Source of the DNA: Melanopsichium pennsylvanicum
Taxonomy: Eukaryota; Basidiomycota; Ustilaginomycetes; Ustilaginales
NCBI GenBank assembly: GCA_900208305.1
Contig: OAPG01000007.1
Coordinates: 531,001 to 595,000 of the forward strand
Length of the DNA stretch: 64,000 nt
Reading direction: 5' to 3'
Both the position numbers and the translations under genes were made by a program. The notes beneath the pieces are model-generated. The model was given only the letters and a program-made list of their open reading frames with translations, searched no databases and had not been told where the DNA came from. Shown here one piece after another: positions 43,370 through 53,912 of this stretch; positions within the stretch are counted from its first letter, which is position 1, and every line of letters starts with the position of its first letter.

Positions 43370-43941
43370 CTTTTCGTTCCAGATCGGCAATCTGGTGTGC
43401 GTCTACCTTGTATTGGTGCAGATGAACCAGGAAGGAATGCAGCGGTGATGATGCTGATCAAGTTTCCATGTAACAAGATTGGTCCAACTTGGTTTGGTCC
43501 GAGCGTCACTTGGCTTGTTAAGGTTCTGACAAAAATTCCAAAAAAAAAAAAAATAGGAACAAAAGTTAAAATCAACAAGAAAAAAAAGGTGGCTTACACA
43601 CGGCACTCGGACTTGAGCGAATCACGGGCTGACGTGGTACACAGCCCAGCACAGTCTAAGTCGGACGACGAGAAAAGGCGAAACTGAAAAAGTGTTGCAT
43701 TCTTTAATATACTTTGTTCTCAAATGACATTCAACCTTAGCCCTCAGCGACCTCAGCGACCTCAGCGACCTCAGCGACCTCAGCGACCTCAGCGAGGCTA
43801 CAACCTCTCCATATATCCCTTTAAAGCATCGCCTCAAGCATTGCTAACTCTGCAAAACCCACCTTCCACATTTGTGATAAGTTAGTAGGCTACTTCACAG
43901 TCGCTTGGGCTCGACAGTCGGCCTTTCCTGTTTTATTCAAC
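43370..43941. promoter_or_regulatory. Divergent region between BET5 and TM9SF gene
   Basis: No ORF is supported. The plus-strand open frame 43292-43687 overlaps the BET5 start and runs through a poly(A) stretch. A six-copy 9-bp array lies at 43742-43795, about 150-200 bp before the TM9SF ATG. Confidence 0.4.
43742..43795. repeat. Tandem 9-bp repeat CCTCAGCGA, six copies
   Basis: Six perfect head-to-tail copies of CCTCAGCGA fill 43742-43795 in the upstream region of the TM9SF gene. It is a minisatellite with possible protein-binding potential (repeated TCAGCGA core). Confidence 0.95.
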
Positions 43942-45846
43942 ATGAAGCTGTCAACCTTTCGCACCGCCGCCATTGCGACCCTAGCCATCGCCTCGCAGGC
44001 AGCAGCCTGGTACCTTCCCGGCAGCGCTCCCCATAGCTACAAGGCAGGCGATGATGTGCCTTTCTCCGTGAATGCTCTTCAAGCTAAAGCTTTCACCTCA
44101 CAAATCAAAGGTGTGCTCAAGTACGACTACTATGATCCTCACTTTAAGTTCTGTCAACCCGCGGGCGGGCCACAAGCTCAAAGCGAAAATCTCGGCTCTG
44201 TCCTCTTTGGAGATCGAATCTATAGCAGTCCAGTCAAAGGTGTCATGCTCAAGGACGAAATTTGTAAAGAAATTTGTCGCACCTCCATCAGTTCAGACAA
44301 CGCAGCGTTCATCAACGATAGGATACGTGAAGAGTATGCCGTCAATTGGATGGTCGACGGCCTTCCCGTTGCAGAATCTAGGAGGGAAGTCAAGACAAGG
44401 GAAGAGTTTCTCTCTCTTGGTTTCGCCTTGGGAAGCTTGGAAGATGAGCATTTCAGACCGTATGATCCCCCAGCGTTGCACAACCACTACGACATCTACA
44501 TCGACTACCACAAACGCGGTCCTGACGAGTATCGAGTTGTCGGAGCACGCATCTACCCTCTATCCAAAGAATCGCTCAAAGGTGTCGCCTCGAGTCAAGC
44601 CGCCAACTGCAATGCCGCGGATCCCATACAACTCAGCAACCTTACCACGACCCCTCTCGCCTACACGTACAGCATTCGATGGCGCGAGTCCCAAACTCCG
44701 TGGGCCACCCGTTGGGATGCTTATCTCAAGGTATTCGACCCTCGTATCCACTGGTTAGCCTTGATCAACTCGGTGGTGATTGTCAGCTTCCTTTGCATAA
44801 TGGTCGGCATCGTGGTCGCGCGTTCCATATCCAGAGACATTCACAGGTACAACGCAATCGACATGACCGAAGACGTCCAAGAAGATTTCGGCTGGAAGTT
44901 GTTGCATGCTGAAGTGTTTCGTCCACCCAACCGGCCTATGCTTCTGTCGATCTTTGTCGGCTCAGGTTCGCAGCTGGTGGCTATGGCTGCGGTCACGCTC
45001 ATTTTCGCTCTGCTCGGCTTCCTCAGCCCTTCAAACCGAGGATCGTTGGCAACTGTCATGATTGTCACCTGGACGCTGTTTGGAAGCATTGCTGGCTTCA
45101 TGTCTAGCAAGATGTACGCAAGTCTTGGAGGAGAGTTTTGGAAACAAAACATCTTGCTCACTGCAATGCTATTCCCGTCTCTGGTCTTCAGCATGGTTCT
45201 GTTGCTCAATTTTTTCTTGATCTTCAGTGGTTCTAGTGGAGCGGTACCTTTTGGAACGCTGCTTGCTCTGGTGGCGTTGTGGATGCTCATTAATGTTCCT
45301 CTCACGTGCATTGGTGCGTTGTTAGCTATCAGAAGTGGAGGTTTCATCCATCCAGTCAAGGCAAACTCGATTCCACGCCAAATCCCGTATCAACACACAT
45401 GGTACCTTCGACCATTCCCATCCGCGTTGATCGCCGGTATGCTCATCTTTGCCAGCGCATTTTTGGAGATCTTGTTCATCCTTAACTCGATGTTCGGTAC
45501 AAAGATCTACTACGCCTTTGGCTTCCTAGCGCTTGCGTTTATCATCACAGCAACAACAGCCGCAACAGTGACGATCCTTTTTGCATACTTTCACCTGTGT
45601 GCCGAGGACTACAGATGGCAATGGAGAGCTTTCATGACGGGAGGCAGTGGAGCGATTTGGTTCGTTGCTTACGGACTCTTCTTCTGGGCAACCAGGCTGG
45701 AGTTGCCAGGCTTGGCAAACAAGATGTTGTTCTTGGGATACTTGAGTATTCTCAGCCTCTTGTTCTTCACTCTGTTCGGCGCGATTGGGTTTTTGGCCAC
45801 TTATGCCGCGCTGAGAAAAATCTATAGCGCTATCAGGGTGGATTAG
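43942..45846 (+). CDS. EMP70/TM9SF (nonaspanin) endomembrane protein
   Basis: A single-exon gene of 634 residues. A signal peptide (MKLSTFRTAAIATLAIASQAA) is followed by a lumenal domain of about 240 residues beginning WYLPGSAPHSYKAGDDV, a typical nonaspanin start. Nine hydrophobic segments then run from about residue 272 to the end, the first being ALINSVVIVSFLCIMVGIVV. Cytosolic loop motifs EDVQEDFGWKLLHAEVFRPP, GSGSQL and RQIPYQHTWY are family hallmarks. The C-terminus ends KIYSAIRVD, near the usual KxD retention signal. These proteins reside in Golgi and endosomes and act in membrane protein sorting; yeast Emp70/Tmn homologues affect adhesion and metal balance. Confidence 0.95.
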   Translation: MKLSTFRTAAIATLAIASQAAAWYLPGSAPHSYKAGDDVPFSVNALQAKAFTSQIKGVLKYDYYDPHFKFCQPAGGPQAQSENLGSVLFGDRIYSSPVKGVMLKDEICKEICRTSISSDNAAFINDRIREEYAVNWMVDGLPVAESRREVKTREEFLSLGFALGSLEDEHFRPYDPPALHNHYDIYIDYHKRGPDEYRVVGARIYPLSKESLKGVASSQAANCNAADPIQLSNLTTTPLAYTYSIRWRESQTPWATRWDAYLKVFDPRIHWLALINSVVIVSFLCIMVGIVVARSISRDIHRYNAIDMTEDVQEDFGWKLLHAEVFRPPNRPMLLSIFVGSGSQLVAMAAVTLIFALLGFLSPSNRGSLATVMIVTWTLFGSIAGFMSSKMYASLGGEFWKQNILLTAMLFPSLVFSMVLLLNFFLIFSGSSGAVPFGTLLALVALWMLINVPLTCIGALLAIRSGGFIHPVKANSIPRQIPYQHTWYLRPFPSALIAGMLIFASAFLEILFILNSMFGTKIYYAFGFLALAFIITATTAATVTILFAYFHLCAEDYRWQWRAFMTGGSGAIWFVAYGLFFWATRLELPGLANKMLFLGYLSILSLLFFTLFGAIGFLATYAALRKIYSAIRVD

Positions 45847-46931
45847 AACAAGCACAAAAGCACTGCTGATTTGTAGGCTGAATCGCTCTTTACAATTACA
45901 TTCATTACAAGAAATCTCGAGTCTGGCTCAAGTGCGGTGTTTGACATTTGGCTTGCTTAGCGGCTTAAGGGTCACACATGGTGCATCATATCAGTCGATT
46001 CCTTTGAGCGGGTTTAGCACGCTTGTTTACACAATGTAGACGAAGCGTCAAACAACATCGAACCAAGACTCGGCTTAAAAAGGCAAGCAGGCGAGAAAGG
46101 TCGAACGATCATCTCACCCTCGATAGGGTGGGACACAGCAGTATTATGCGGTGTAATGAAAGGCGGATGGCAATCTCACTTGTCATGCGGTACAGAGGTT
46201 TTGAAGAGCCAAACGATTCGGTCTCCTTTGAAGCGGCATTAAACAAATCAAAATCTGACTTGTCCGACCTCAGATTGACTGCAGTGGCGGGTGGAAAGGA
46301 GGCATCACCGCTACGACGACATAAAGCCAAGGTTTGAGTTAAGAAAGGAAAAGTGGTCTAGTTTGCACTTTTGGAAAGGAACATGAACAGAAGTCGATGA
46401 CATCTACCGACGCCGAAATTTATCGCTTTGTGAGCCTGCGAATAGGGTTGGTTGGCTCTGACCTGCGTGAAGATTTCTGTGTGTGTGGCGTTGAGTGGTA
46501 TGTGGCTATCTGATCTGCTCATTGATTGCTGCCTCAGCACTGATGGATCGTTACATTCGAGAGCATATGTGTCCAGTCAGAGAATCAAGGAACGAGCTGG
46601 GCATCATAGCAAACGTGTCAAGAATGTAGGAAATCGCAGTTTTACGCATCCAGACAAGGCGCGCGGCTGACGTGCACAGTTGCATATTATTCCACCACTC
46701 TCACGCTTCACTCAGTGTCATCCATCAACGTCCTATCTACTTGTATCATTCGTGATTGGCTATTCACTTTACACCATCCATCTGCTCCACACACGCCTTC
46801 ATCGCGATAACAACATCGCCACTCTGGATCTCATTCTGGTTCAGCATCGCCTCTGAATCACCGCTTATCGAGCCCCTTGTCTTCGAACCCCCCAGCGGAC
46901 CGGCGGTATTGTCTCCACTTGACTTACCGTT
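45847..46931. other. Intergenic region between TM9SF and serine incorporator genes
   Basis: The ~1.1 kb holds no supported gene. Short open frames (for example 46023-46337) lack family resemblance. The last ~200 bases are pyrimidine- and CAC-rich leader sequence. Confidence 0.4.
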
Positions 46932-48575
46932 ATGGGCGCAGCCCTCTCGCTTCCATTGCTTGGCGGTGGCCTGGCTTCCATCGCCACCTCGTGTCTCGCC
47001 GGACTCGCCTTCTTCTGCACATCCACTGCTGCATCTGCATTCTTTAAGTCATGCAATTGTCAGTCATCCATCGCAACGCGTGTTGGGTTTGCCATCATCT
47101 TTTGTCTCGATGCTTTACTAGCCTGGCTTAGCTTGACCGGCTTCATGATGCATAAGATCGAAGAGTGGTCTTACAATTACATCAAGATGGACTGCAAGGA
47201 CAAACATCGTTGCTATGGAGTGCTCGCGGTACATCGTATTACATTTGCACTTTCCCTCTTCCACTTGATCTTGGGCATGCTGTTGATCGGGGTCAAGGAC
47301 ACAAGAACAAAGAGAGCAGCTATCCAGAACGGATGGTGGGGTCCAAAAGTGCTGCTATGGCTGCTATTGACCTTGCTCATGTTTTTTATCCCTAACGGAT
47401 TCTTTGTCTTTTGGGCCAACTACTTTAGCTTGATCTTTGCCAGCATCTTTATCGTGGTCGGCTTGGTGCTTTTGGTCGACTTTGCTCATTCCTGGTCAGA
47501 GACATGCTTGGATAGGTGGGAACAAACCGAATCCGACTTTTGGAAGTTCACCTTGATCGGTAGCACGCTCGGTATGTACGCCGCCGCCATCGCTCTCACC
47601 GGTGTACTCTACGCATTCTTCGCCTCGTCGGGATGCTCGCTCAACCAGTTCTTCATCAGTCTCAATTTGGCACTCATTGTGGTGCTCACCGTGCTGTCCA
47701 TCAGTCCGCAAGTTCAGGAAGCAAACCCTCGCAGCGGACTGGCACAGAGTAGCATGGTTGCCGCGTACTGCACCTACCTTATCGCATCTGCCGTCATGAA
47801 TCGGGACAACGCCGAGTGCAACCCCATCACACGTGGTCGCGGTGGTAGTGCCAAAACTACCACCGTTGTCATCGGTGCCGTGTTCACATTCCTCGCCATC
47901 GCCTATTCCACCTCACGCGCCGCTACTCAATCCAAGACGCTCGTCGGTAAGCGAAAGGCTGCTTTCAACGAATCTCGTCCCCCTTCCGGCTACGGTCCCT
48001 TGGCGACGCGCGAATCCATGGACACTTCTTCTGCAGCGGTCGTCACGGACCAACCCACCAAGAAAGATTCACTTCGCATCCAAGCGCTCATGGCCGCCGT
48101 CGAAGCCGGAGCCATCCCCGCCTCGGCGCTGGATGAGGAAGAGGACGATGACGAGATGGAGACCAGGTCAGAGCTCGGTATCGGTGGAAATGAGAATGAC
48201 GATGAGAGACAAGGTACAAGGTACAACTACAGCTTCTTCCATTTCGTATTCGCCATCGCAGCTTGTTATACCGCAATGCTGTTGACCGATTGGAGGTTTG
48301 TCAGGTTGGGCGGGCCGAGTCCAGATCCAAGCGAGGATGGCGCACCGATTGCATACATCGGTAGGAGCACCACAGCCATGTGGATGAGGGTAGTGAGCAG
48401 TTGGTTGTGCATTTGCATCTACACTTGGAGTTTGGTGGCTCCGGTTTTGCGTAAGTACCTTTTGATGCCCGACTATCTAGTCGATTCTTTTGGATCAAGC
48501 TCAACTGACACATCGCTTTTTTTCGTCTTTCTTTGACAAATCCTCATAGTTCCGGACCGTTTCGGCTACGATTAA
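46932..48575 (+). CDS. TMS1: Serine incorporator family protein (SERINC/TMS1)
   Basis: Two exons encode 514 residues. Exon 1 is 46932-48450 and exon 2 is 48550-48575 (LPDRFGYD, stop TAA). The 99-nt intron is phase 1. Around ten to eleven hydrophobic segments are visible. Family signatures are MGAALSLPLLGGG at the start, CGCQ-region-like KSCNCQSSIATRVGFA, CYGVLAVHRITFALSLFH, KSCLNRWE-like ETCLDRWEQTE, and a C-terminal YNYSFFHFVFAIAACYTAMLLTDW split below 20-residue motifs (YNYSFFHFVFA, MLLTDW). An acidic loop (about 395-425) precedes it. Serine incorporators are membrane proteins proposed to scramble or handle phospholipids. The last exon of 26 nt would be missed by ORF calling. Confidence 0.95.
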
Positions 48576-48727
48576 CAAATAGCGTTTCATTCTCTTTAGA
48601 GCCTCGACGTGGGAATGCGAGACTTGAGCATTGCATTGTAAGTTGCTGAGAACAGCTTCAGTCTGCGGGCGTGTTCATTCCTCCATAGTCCGATCTGTGT
48701 GGAGCTTCAAGGCGAAGAAAGTGTGCC

Positions 48728-50164
48728 TCAAGAAAGTCCAAACTCCCAAGTTCTACATTCACCACCACCAGCCTTACTCGCTCTCACATTCTCCGCCTCC
48801 GCAGCTACTTTTTCAATGTTTCTCGATTTCAACAGATCTTGATTGGCACCGATGCTGACACCCTCGATCCAACCTATGGTACGTCTGTGCTGATAACCTC
48901 TCCATTCATTTGGATCAAATTCGAAGCTGCGCCATAGATGGTAGCTCCTATACCTGTGGACGTTTTTGAAAATAATTGATTGCTTTCGTTGGACGGTCGT
49001 CTTTGAGTGTAGGTTGGCGGGGCTGAGTGTTGAGAGTCCGTTGTTGGTAAGATCTTTGAGTGTTGGTTTCTTGACTCCCTTGGGCAACGCTGGAGCGGTG
49101 GAAGCGATGACGGGTAACATTTGAGGGAGGCGCTTTGCGAGGTTAGCAACGTCCCACAAGGTGTATGGTGAAGCGTTACGAAGCGTGATCAGGACGGATC
49201 CTTGACGGTTGGGAGGAGAGAAGGGTTCAAGTGCCGAGATCCTAGCTTGTGTATCGTTCATAATCGTTTGATCAGCATCATTCAGGTTGGAAGCTGTGAG
49301 AGGTTCGCCTAGTGCAACTTGTTCAGCATCATCGTTGTCCAGATCATCTTGCTCATCATCAGATCCAGCAGCATGTTTCTTACCGCTCGATCCACCGGGT
49401 GCATAACCTGGCAAAGTTCCCACCGTCAGCAAGGGTGCAACCGAGATCAAGAATCGCAAAATCAACAATTGATTCGCTAAAACGTTTCTCGTCTCATCCT
49501 TGTGTCCTGCGCCAACGTGTGGAAATCCGAACCAAACTTTACTCCACCTTCGCTTTTCCGTCCCTAGATCCTGCCTAACCTCATCATCGTAGCCTTGTGC
49601 TACGATGTTCTTACTAGCTGAGCTTTTCTTGGAAGAAGATCCAGTGATCCGTTTGTGTTTCTCCAGCTGGCCGGCATCCACGCCGAAAAGCACAACATCG
49701 TCACGTCCTGCGATCTTGCGAATACTTTGCACATTTTGTTTTGCGTCTGGGTACTTTTCAAAGCATTCCTTCTCCGAGTCGTATGCGGTAGCCAAGATAT
49801 TGAAAGGAGGATGAGATCGAGGAGGGAGGAGGAGCGAGAGAGTGAAGGAAAAGTTGGCTTCACCTACGATCAAAATTGTGTCATCCTTTTGGAAGGGTTG
49901 TCGAAATCTGTTTGGTTGTCGTGGTTGAATTGTTGGTCTTGAGGAAGAATTGTCTTGTTCGTGGTCATCAGGTGAGATGGTAGATTTGAGTGATTTGGAT
50001 AGCGCATGCTTGCGTTTTGCGTTTGAACGACTTGGATTGGACTTTGCAACCGACAAAGCCTTTCGATGTGCAGCTTCCTCTGCTGCCCTTTGACGTGCTT
50101 TCTGATCCTGTGCTACGAAATGGCCCTGAAGCGCTGCTTTGAGGTTGCCTTTCTTCTTCGGCAT
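48728..50164 (-). CDS. BMT5: 25S rRNA (uridine-N3)-methyltransferase, BMT5 type
   Basis: A single-exon gene of 478 residues from the ATG at 50164 (MPKKKGNLKAALQGHF); the open frame upstream is not used. The basic N-terminus (~95 residues) fits nucleolar targeting. The Rossmann-like DUF2431 domain begins with DDTILIVGEANFSFTLSLLL, where GEANFSF is the SAM-binding signature. It continues with ATAYDSEKECFEKYPDA and FGVDAGQLEKH, then WFGFPHVGAGHKDETRN, the hallmark motif of the family. Yeast Bmt5 makes m3U2634 in 25S rRNA. A low-complexity acidic insert (SDDEQDDLDNDDAEQ) sits in the middle. The C-terminus is Leu/Pro-rich and ends EFGLS. Confidence 0.93.
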   Translation of the reverse strand: MPKKKGNLKAALQGHFVAQDQKARQRAAEEAAHRKALSVAKSNPSRSNAKRKHALSKSLKSTISPDDHEQDNSSSRPTIQPRQPNRFRQPFQKDDTILIVGEANFSFTLSLLLPPRSHPPFNILATAYDSEKECFEKYPDAKQNVQSIRKIAGRDDVVLFGVDAGQLEKHKRITGSSSKKSSASKNIVAQGYDDEVRQDLGTEKRRWSKVWFGFPHVGAGHKDETRNVLANQLLILRFLISVAPLLTVGTLPGYAPGGSSGKKHAAGSDDEQDDLDNDDAEQVALGEPLTASNLNDADQTIMNDTQARISALEPFSPPNRQGSVLITLRNASPYTLWDVANLAKRLPQMLPVIASTAPALPKGVKKPTLKDLTNNGLSTLSPANLHSKTTVQRKQSIIFKNVHRYRSYHLWRSFEFDPNEWRGYQHRRTIGWIEGVSIGANQDLLKSRNIEKVAAEAENVRASKAGGGECRTWEFGLS

Positions 50165-50539
50165 TTTTAAAAGTTTGATATTGTGGTTGAAGATAGGACA
50201 GTCGACTATGAGCATAACACTAAAACTTGAAAGAATCAGTGCAATGAGGAAGAAAAAGGGTCCAAAACCCAAATTCTGCAGATAAAAACCTCCGATTTCC
50301 GCAATTTTACAGCACAGAGACAATTGCCGACGTATGTTTGAATCACCAACATAGTACTCGTTGCTTATCAACTACATACACCAACAATACTGTACAGCAT
50401 CAGTCTGTTGAAGCTTTCGGCCAGCTTTGCTAGCTTTGCTTCATTTGTGTATTGCGCTTCACATGATCATCATTGCAATTTAAGCACATCAGATCTAGGA
50501 GCCAGCCTCGGCTACCGAGGACCCCATCCAACCCCAGCC
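50165..50539. promoter_or_regulatory. Short divergent promoter region, BMT5-type gene to membrane protein gene
   Basis: The 375 bp between divergent genes contain no ORF with an ATG that extends either gene convincingly. No clear motif was recognised. Confidence 0.3.
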
Positions 50540-52293
50540 ATGTCGTACCAAAAGCAGCCAGCACCTCGACCAACCTTGTCTTCCGATTTCACAACATCGA
50601 CCATCTCTATCCCATACTCTCAAATCGTCTCGTCACGACGTCAACTACAAACATCATACACGCGTTTCCTAAGCTTTCATATTCTCGCGTTGCTGCCGAC
50701 GGTGTTGATGCTCTTGACCACCTTGTTGGGCACGTTATCTTTGCGCGAACTGTGCCATTTGCAAGACCCAGCACCGCTTCCGCTTGCACTTCCTACCATC
50801 CTCCATTCCGTTTACCAAAAGGGACAGTGCGTTAGAATCCTTGACAGCCAGCTTTTGCTCTCAACACTTGCGCTCGGCCTGGTCGGTTGGCTTGCCAGCT
50901 ATACCTCTCGCAAAGCATGTCTTGCGTTTGCTGATCGCATCATCCCTCGCCTCTTCACCTCTTCCATCCCTCTTTTCTCAAGATCACCCCGATTCCAATT
51001 CTCCTCAAGTGAAGCCGGCAAAGATGGAATTATTGTCACGGTGGCCATTGCCATGCAGGCGGTGATAGGAGAGGCTTTGAGGGTTCTGTCTTTTTACTGG
51101 GCTTGTTGCATCCTCGTCACTGCGCTATATCTGTACCCGATACAGGAACGCGAATCGCACACTCCTCACCATGCGCAAGAGCTTAGCGCCACACCAATCA
51201 TGGACGTAGCAGCAACAGGGCCGGACTGGGCATGGAGATTGAGTTCTAGAGATCCACGCTTCTTTGTCGCTGCTTGGTCGAGCATAGCTTGGGCTCTGGC
51301 TGAGTTCGGTTCTGGAGCGTTTCAGATTTTGCACCAGGTTGCGCTTTACAATCCTGCAGATATGCTCGCTGATGCTGACGACGACGTAGTACGCTCAGGC
51401 GAGGATGATTTGGATGGCAGGACAGGTACTGCAGAACAATCAGAGTTTAGCTTGCTTTCTGGTCGCCCAGATAACAATCGTGACATAAATCAAACTTGCG
51501 AACGAAGAAATGGTAAAGCACGCCGCATGTCAGCATCTCATGCACTCGAATCGGCTCGACAACGTCTTATCAACCCATGCGCGCAAGTGCAACAACTTGA
51601 TTCTTCTTCCAAGTACGGTGCGATTGAAGAACAAGCACTCGAAACTCAAGATGAAAGCGATACCACTTCACAACAGAGTGGTTCGAGCTTTTCGCAAACA
51701 TCAGCATCGTCGTTGTTGGACGCGGAACTGGAGGAACAAGTTGAACGATTCCTAGTGGCAAAAGAGCGAAGCGAAGTGGAAGCGGTTTTGGGTGTACCTT
51801 TACCAGATATACCAGTTGCGCTTTGTGCCTTGTGGAGGATGGATGCCATGTTGTGGAGCATAGGAAGCAGCGTAAGTCAACCATTTTTTTTACTGTTTCA
51901 GCTGCTTGCTCGCACACACGCGATCACACTGAGAAAGTTCAAGAGTCTTACTGACCGCTCTGCTAATTTTTTGCTGGGTCTTGCGCCAAATTTTGCTTAT
52001 GATTGCTTTGGCCATGACAGCTACTCTTGTCGGCGTCATTTACGCACGCTCAAGGAGGATTAGGCCATCTATCGCATGATCGTTTCGACCTTTCGTCAAA
52101 TTTCCATCTCTTACCGCCCTTTGACGGATTTGGTCTCACTTTTGGCATCCTGGTTTTGTTGCATACCATTGTTTCGTCGCTCTGGGCCACCTCGCTACCG
52201 TATCTAGGATTTGCCACTATCACCTACGCATCACTGCTCTTTGGTCTCGCTATCATGGTCGCTGCGCTGGCTCGATGGGGATTGCTAATCTAA
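50540..52293 (+). CDS. Hypothetical polytopic membrane protein
   Basis: Two exons encode 534 residues. Exon 1 is 50540-51871 (MSYQKQPAPRPTLSSDF onward, donor GTAAGT); exon 2 is 52021-52293; the 149-nt intron is phase 0. About seven hydrophobic segments are visible: FLSFHILALLPTVLMLLTTL, LLLSTLALGLVGWLA, an amphipathic stretch, IIVTVAIAMQAVIGEALRVL, FYWACCILVTALYLY, FVAAWSSIAWALAEFGS, and two in exon 2 (FGILVLLHTIVSSLWA, TYASLLFGLAIMVAALA). A 140-residue acidic, Ser/Gln-rich loop separates the halves. No signal peptide or known domain is recognised. The length and polar loops suggest a regulator or transporter-like protein of internal membranes; the function is unknown. Confidence 0.85.
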
Positions 52294-52765
52294 TTTCCCC
52301 CCCTCCCCCTCTCCCCCTCTCCCCCTTTTGTTTTTTTCTTTCCCTTTGTAATCGCTCTCTTGTTGGACTGCTTCTTGTAAAATGAAACTATTTTTGTGGG
52401 GGTCCAATTTTAGGTGTGATGCTTTTGTTTGTAGCAATTATGCTTGGTAGTCGTTCGCGTATACTCTTCCAAGCATAGATTGTTTTGGTTCAACCACGTT
52501 TTTGGATCTAATACACGAGAGCGCAGAACCATTGATTTGGTGCATTACAGTGCAGAGGATGGTTTCGGCGTATGATGCTTGCCTATTCTCTGTTCGTTCG
52601 GTCGATGTCACGACTAACGAGTGATGCACGCAGTATAATACTGGCCCGGCACGCTCGTTTTACTCGTTTGGAATAATGATCTGGTTTATCAACAGTCTAG
52701 GGAACGAGCTTGTAAGGTTCACCTGGAGGTAAGAGTTGAAATTGCACTTTGCTTGTTGTCGAAAT
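52294..52765. other. Intergenic region between convergent genes
   Basis: It begins with a C-rich tract at 52297-52325, four bases after a stop codon. The rest is AT-rich with no supported ORF or RNA gene. Confidence 0.4.
52297..52325 (-). repeat. C-rich tract, G4-capable on the minus strand
   Basis: The plus strand holds four C-runs of at least five bases separated by one to three bases. The minus strand therefore has four G-runs spaced for a quadruplex, immediately after the stop codon of the membrane protein gene. Confidence 0.7.
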
Positions 52766-53196
52766 TTACTGTTGAACTGGCGCTTTTTCTGGCATAGTCG
52801 AGGCATCCTATTTCACCACAACGTTGAACGGAATTCAAAAAATGATGTTAGCAAACCTATCAAGTTGAAAAAAAAATTCAACCAGCCGTAGTAACGTCAT
52901 GCTAAAAAAATCCCACCATAAAATAAAAATAAAAAAATAAGGCTTACCTGAAGCTGAGCAGCTGTTCGCTGAGAAGGATCCTTTGGTTCAACCAGGTGCA
53001 TTTTTTCTCCAATTTTATGCACTTTCTCCTTGATCGCCGCCAAACCAGTTGAATTTTCACGACGATGATTACGAGATTGCTGTACAGCTTCTGCTTGTGC
53101 TTGCTTTTCGAGTCTGCGCTCCTCCCATCCTGGTGGACCTTGTGGTGTTTTTCCTGGTCGAATTACTGAGGCGACTGGTTGAGTTGGAATCGACAT
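52766..53196 (-). CDS. Small hypothetical protein (96 aa, two exons)
   Basis: Exon 1 is 53196-52948 (83 codons, MSIPTQPVASVIRPGKTPQG onward); exon 2 is 52807-52766 (DASTMPEKAPVQQ, stop TAA). The 140-nt intron is phase 0 with donor GTAAGC after CAG and acceptor TAG. The exon 1 frame also runs on into the intron to give a hydrophobic tail, but the GT-AG intron gives a shorter, wholly soluble product. The protein is Lys/Glu/Gln-rich with a basic-helical stretch (GLAAIKEKVHKIGEKMH). No signal peptide or known domain is recognised. The two products, spliced and unspliced, would differ in having a hydrophobic C-terminus. Confidence 0.6.
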
Positions 53197-53912
53197 GGTT
53201 GTAAAATCGAATCTGAATGAAAAAGCGGGCGAGTAGTGCTTTTAGAAAGAGGTTTGAATTAGCACGAGACGAGACTAAATTTGTGGTGTGCTGACGAATG
53301 TAGTGGATGATAGTGTTGAATGAACGAAACGATAAGTTTAGTTTCAACTTTTTCAAGTTTGGTGCGAAAGTGCAGACAGACGTTTTCTTTTACTTTGGAC
53401 CCTCAGATATACATTGTTGAAAGAAAGCTGGTAATGCTCGAGGCAGTGCAAAATGTCGATCTTTCCGACGTTTTAATCTGCACAATGAGGCAATTTCACC
53501 TTACGTCAATTATTATTATTATTTTTCGCTAAATAATACGTAGAAACAGCGATATAACATTGGCCTAAAGATTAACAGTGTCGGTGTTGCCCCTATCCAA
53601 TTTGAGAAAAATCTTGTTAGGTATTGCAGCCCCAACATCCAAGCACTACTCTTTGAGTTGCTTTCTCCTACCTCTTGGCATCAACAGTATATCCAAGAAA
53701 TCTCAACAGCCACACTACTGATTGTTACAAACTCTACAATAATGTTGACTCACAGTAGCATGCTGCTTGTGCAGCTAGGCCCTTCTTTGATAGCAACCCG
53801 TCTGCATTGTTCACCCAAACGTTAAACAAGCTCACTTTGCTCGGTCGTTTTGCTCATGCTGTGTGAACAGCACTTTTCAATATGTATATACATATATCAT
53901 TGTCTCCTCTCA
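53197..53912. other. Intergenic region, small gene to FOL1 3' end
   Basis: About 700 bp, AT-rich with ATT repeats near 53505-53525. No gene or RNA is supported. Confidence 0.4.

Noticed and set aside
43292..43687. Plus-strand open frame of 131 codons
   Set aside because: It is antisense to the BET5 start and runs through homopolymers; no family resemblance.
43742..43795. CRISPR-like array
   Set aside because: Repeats are 9 bp and directly adjacent with no spacers, in a eukaryotic genome.
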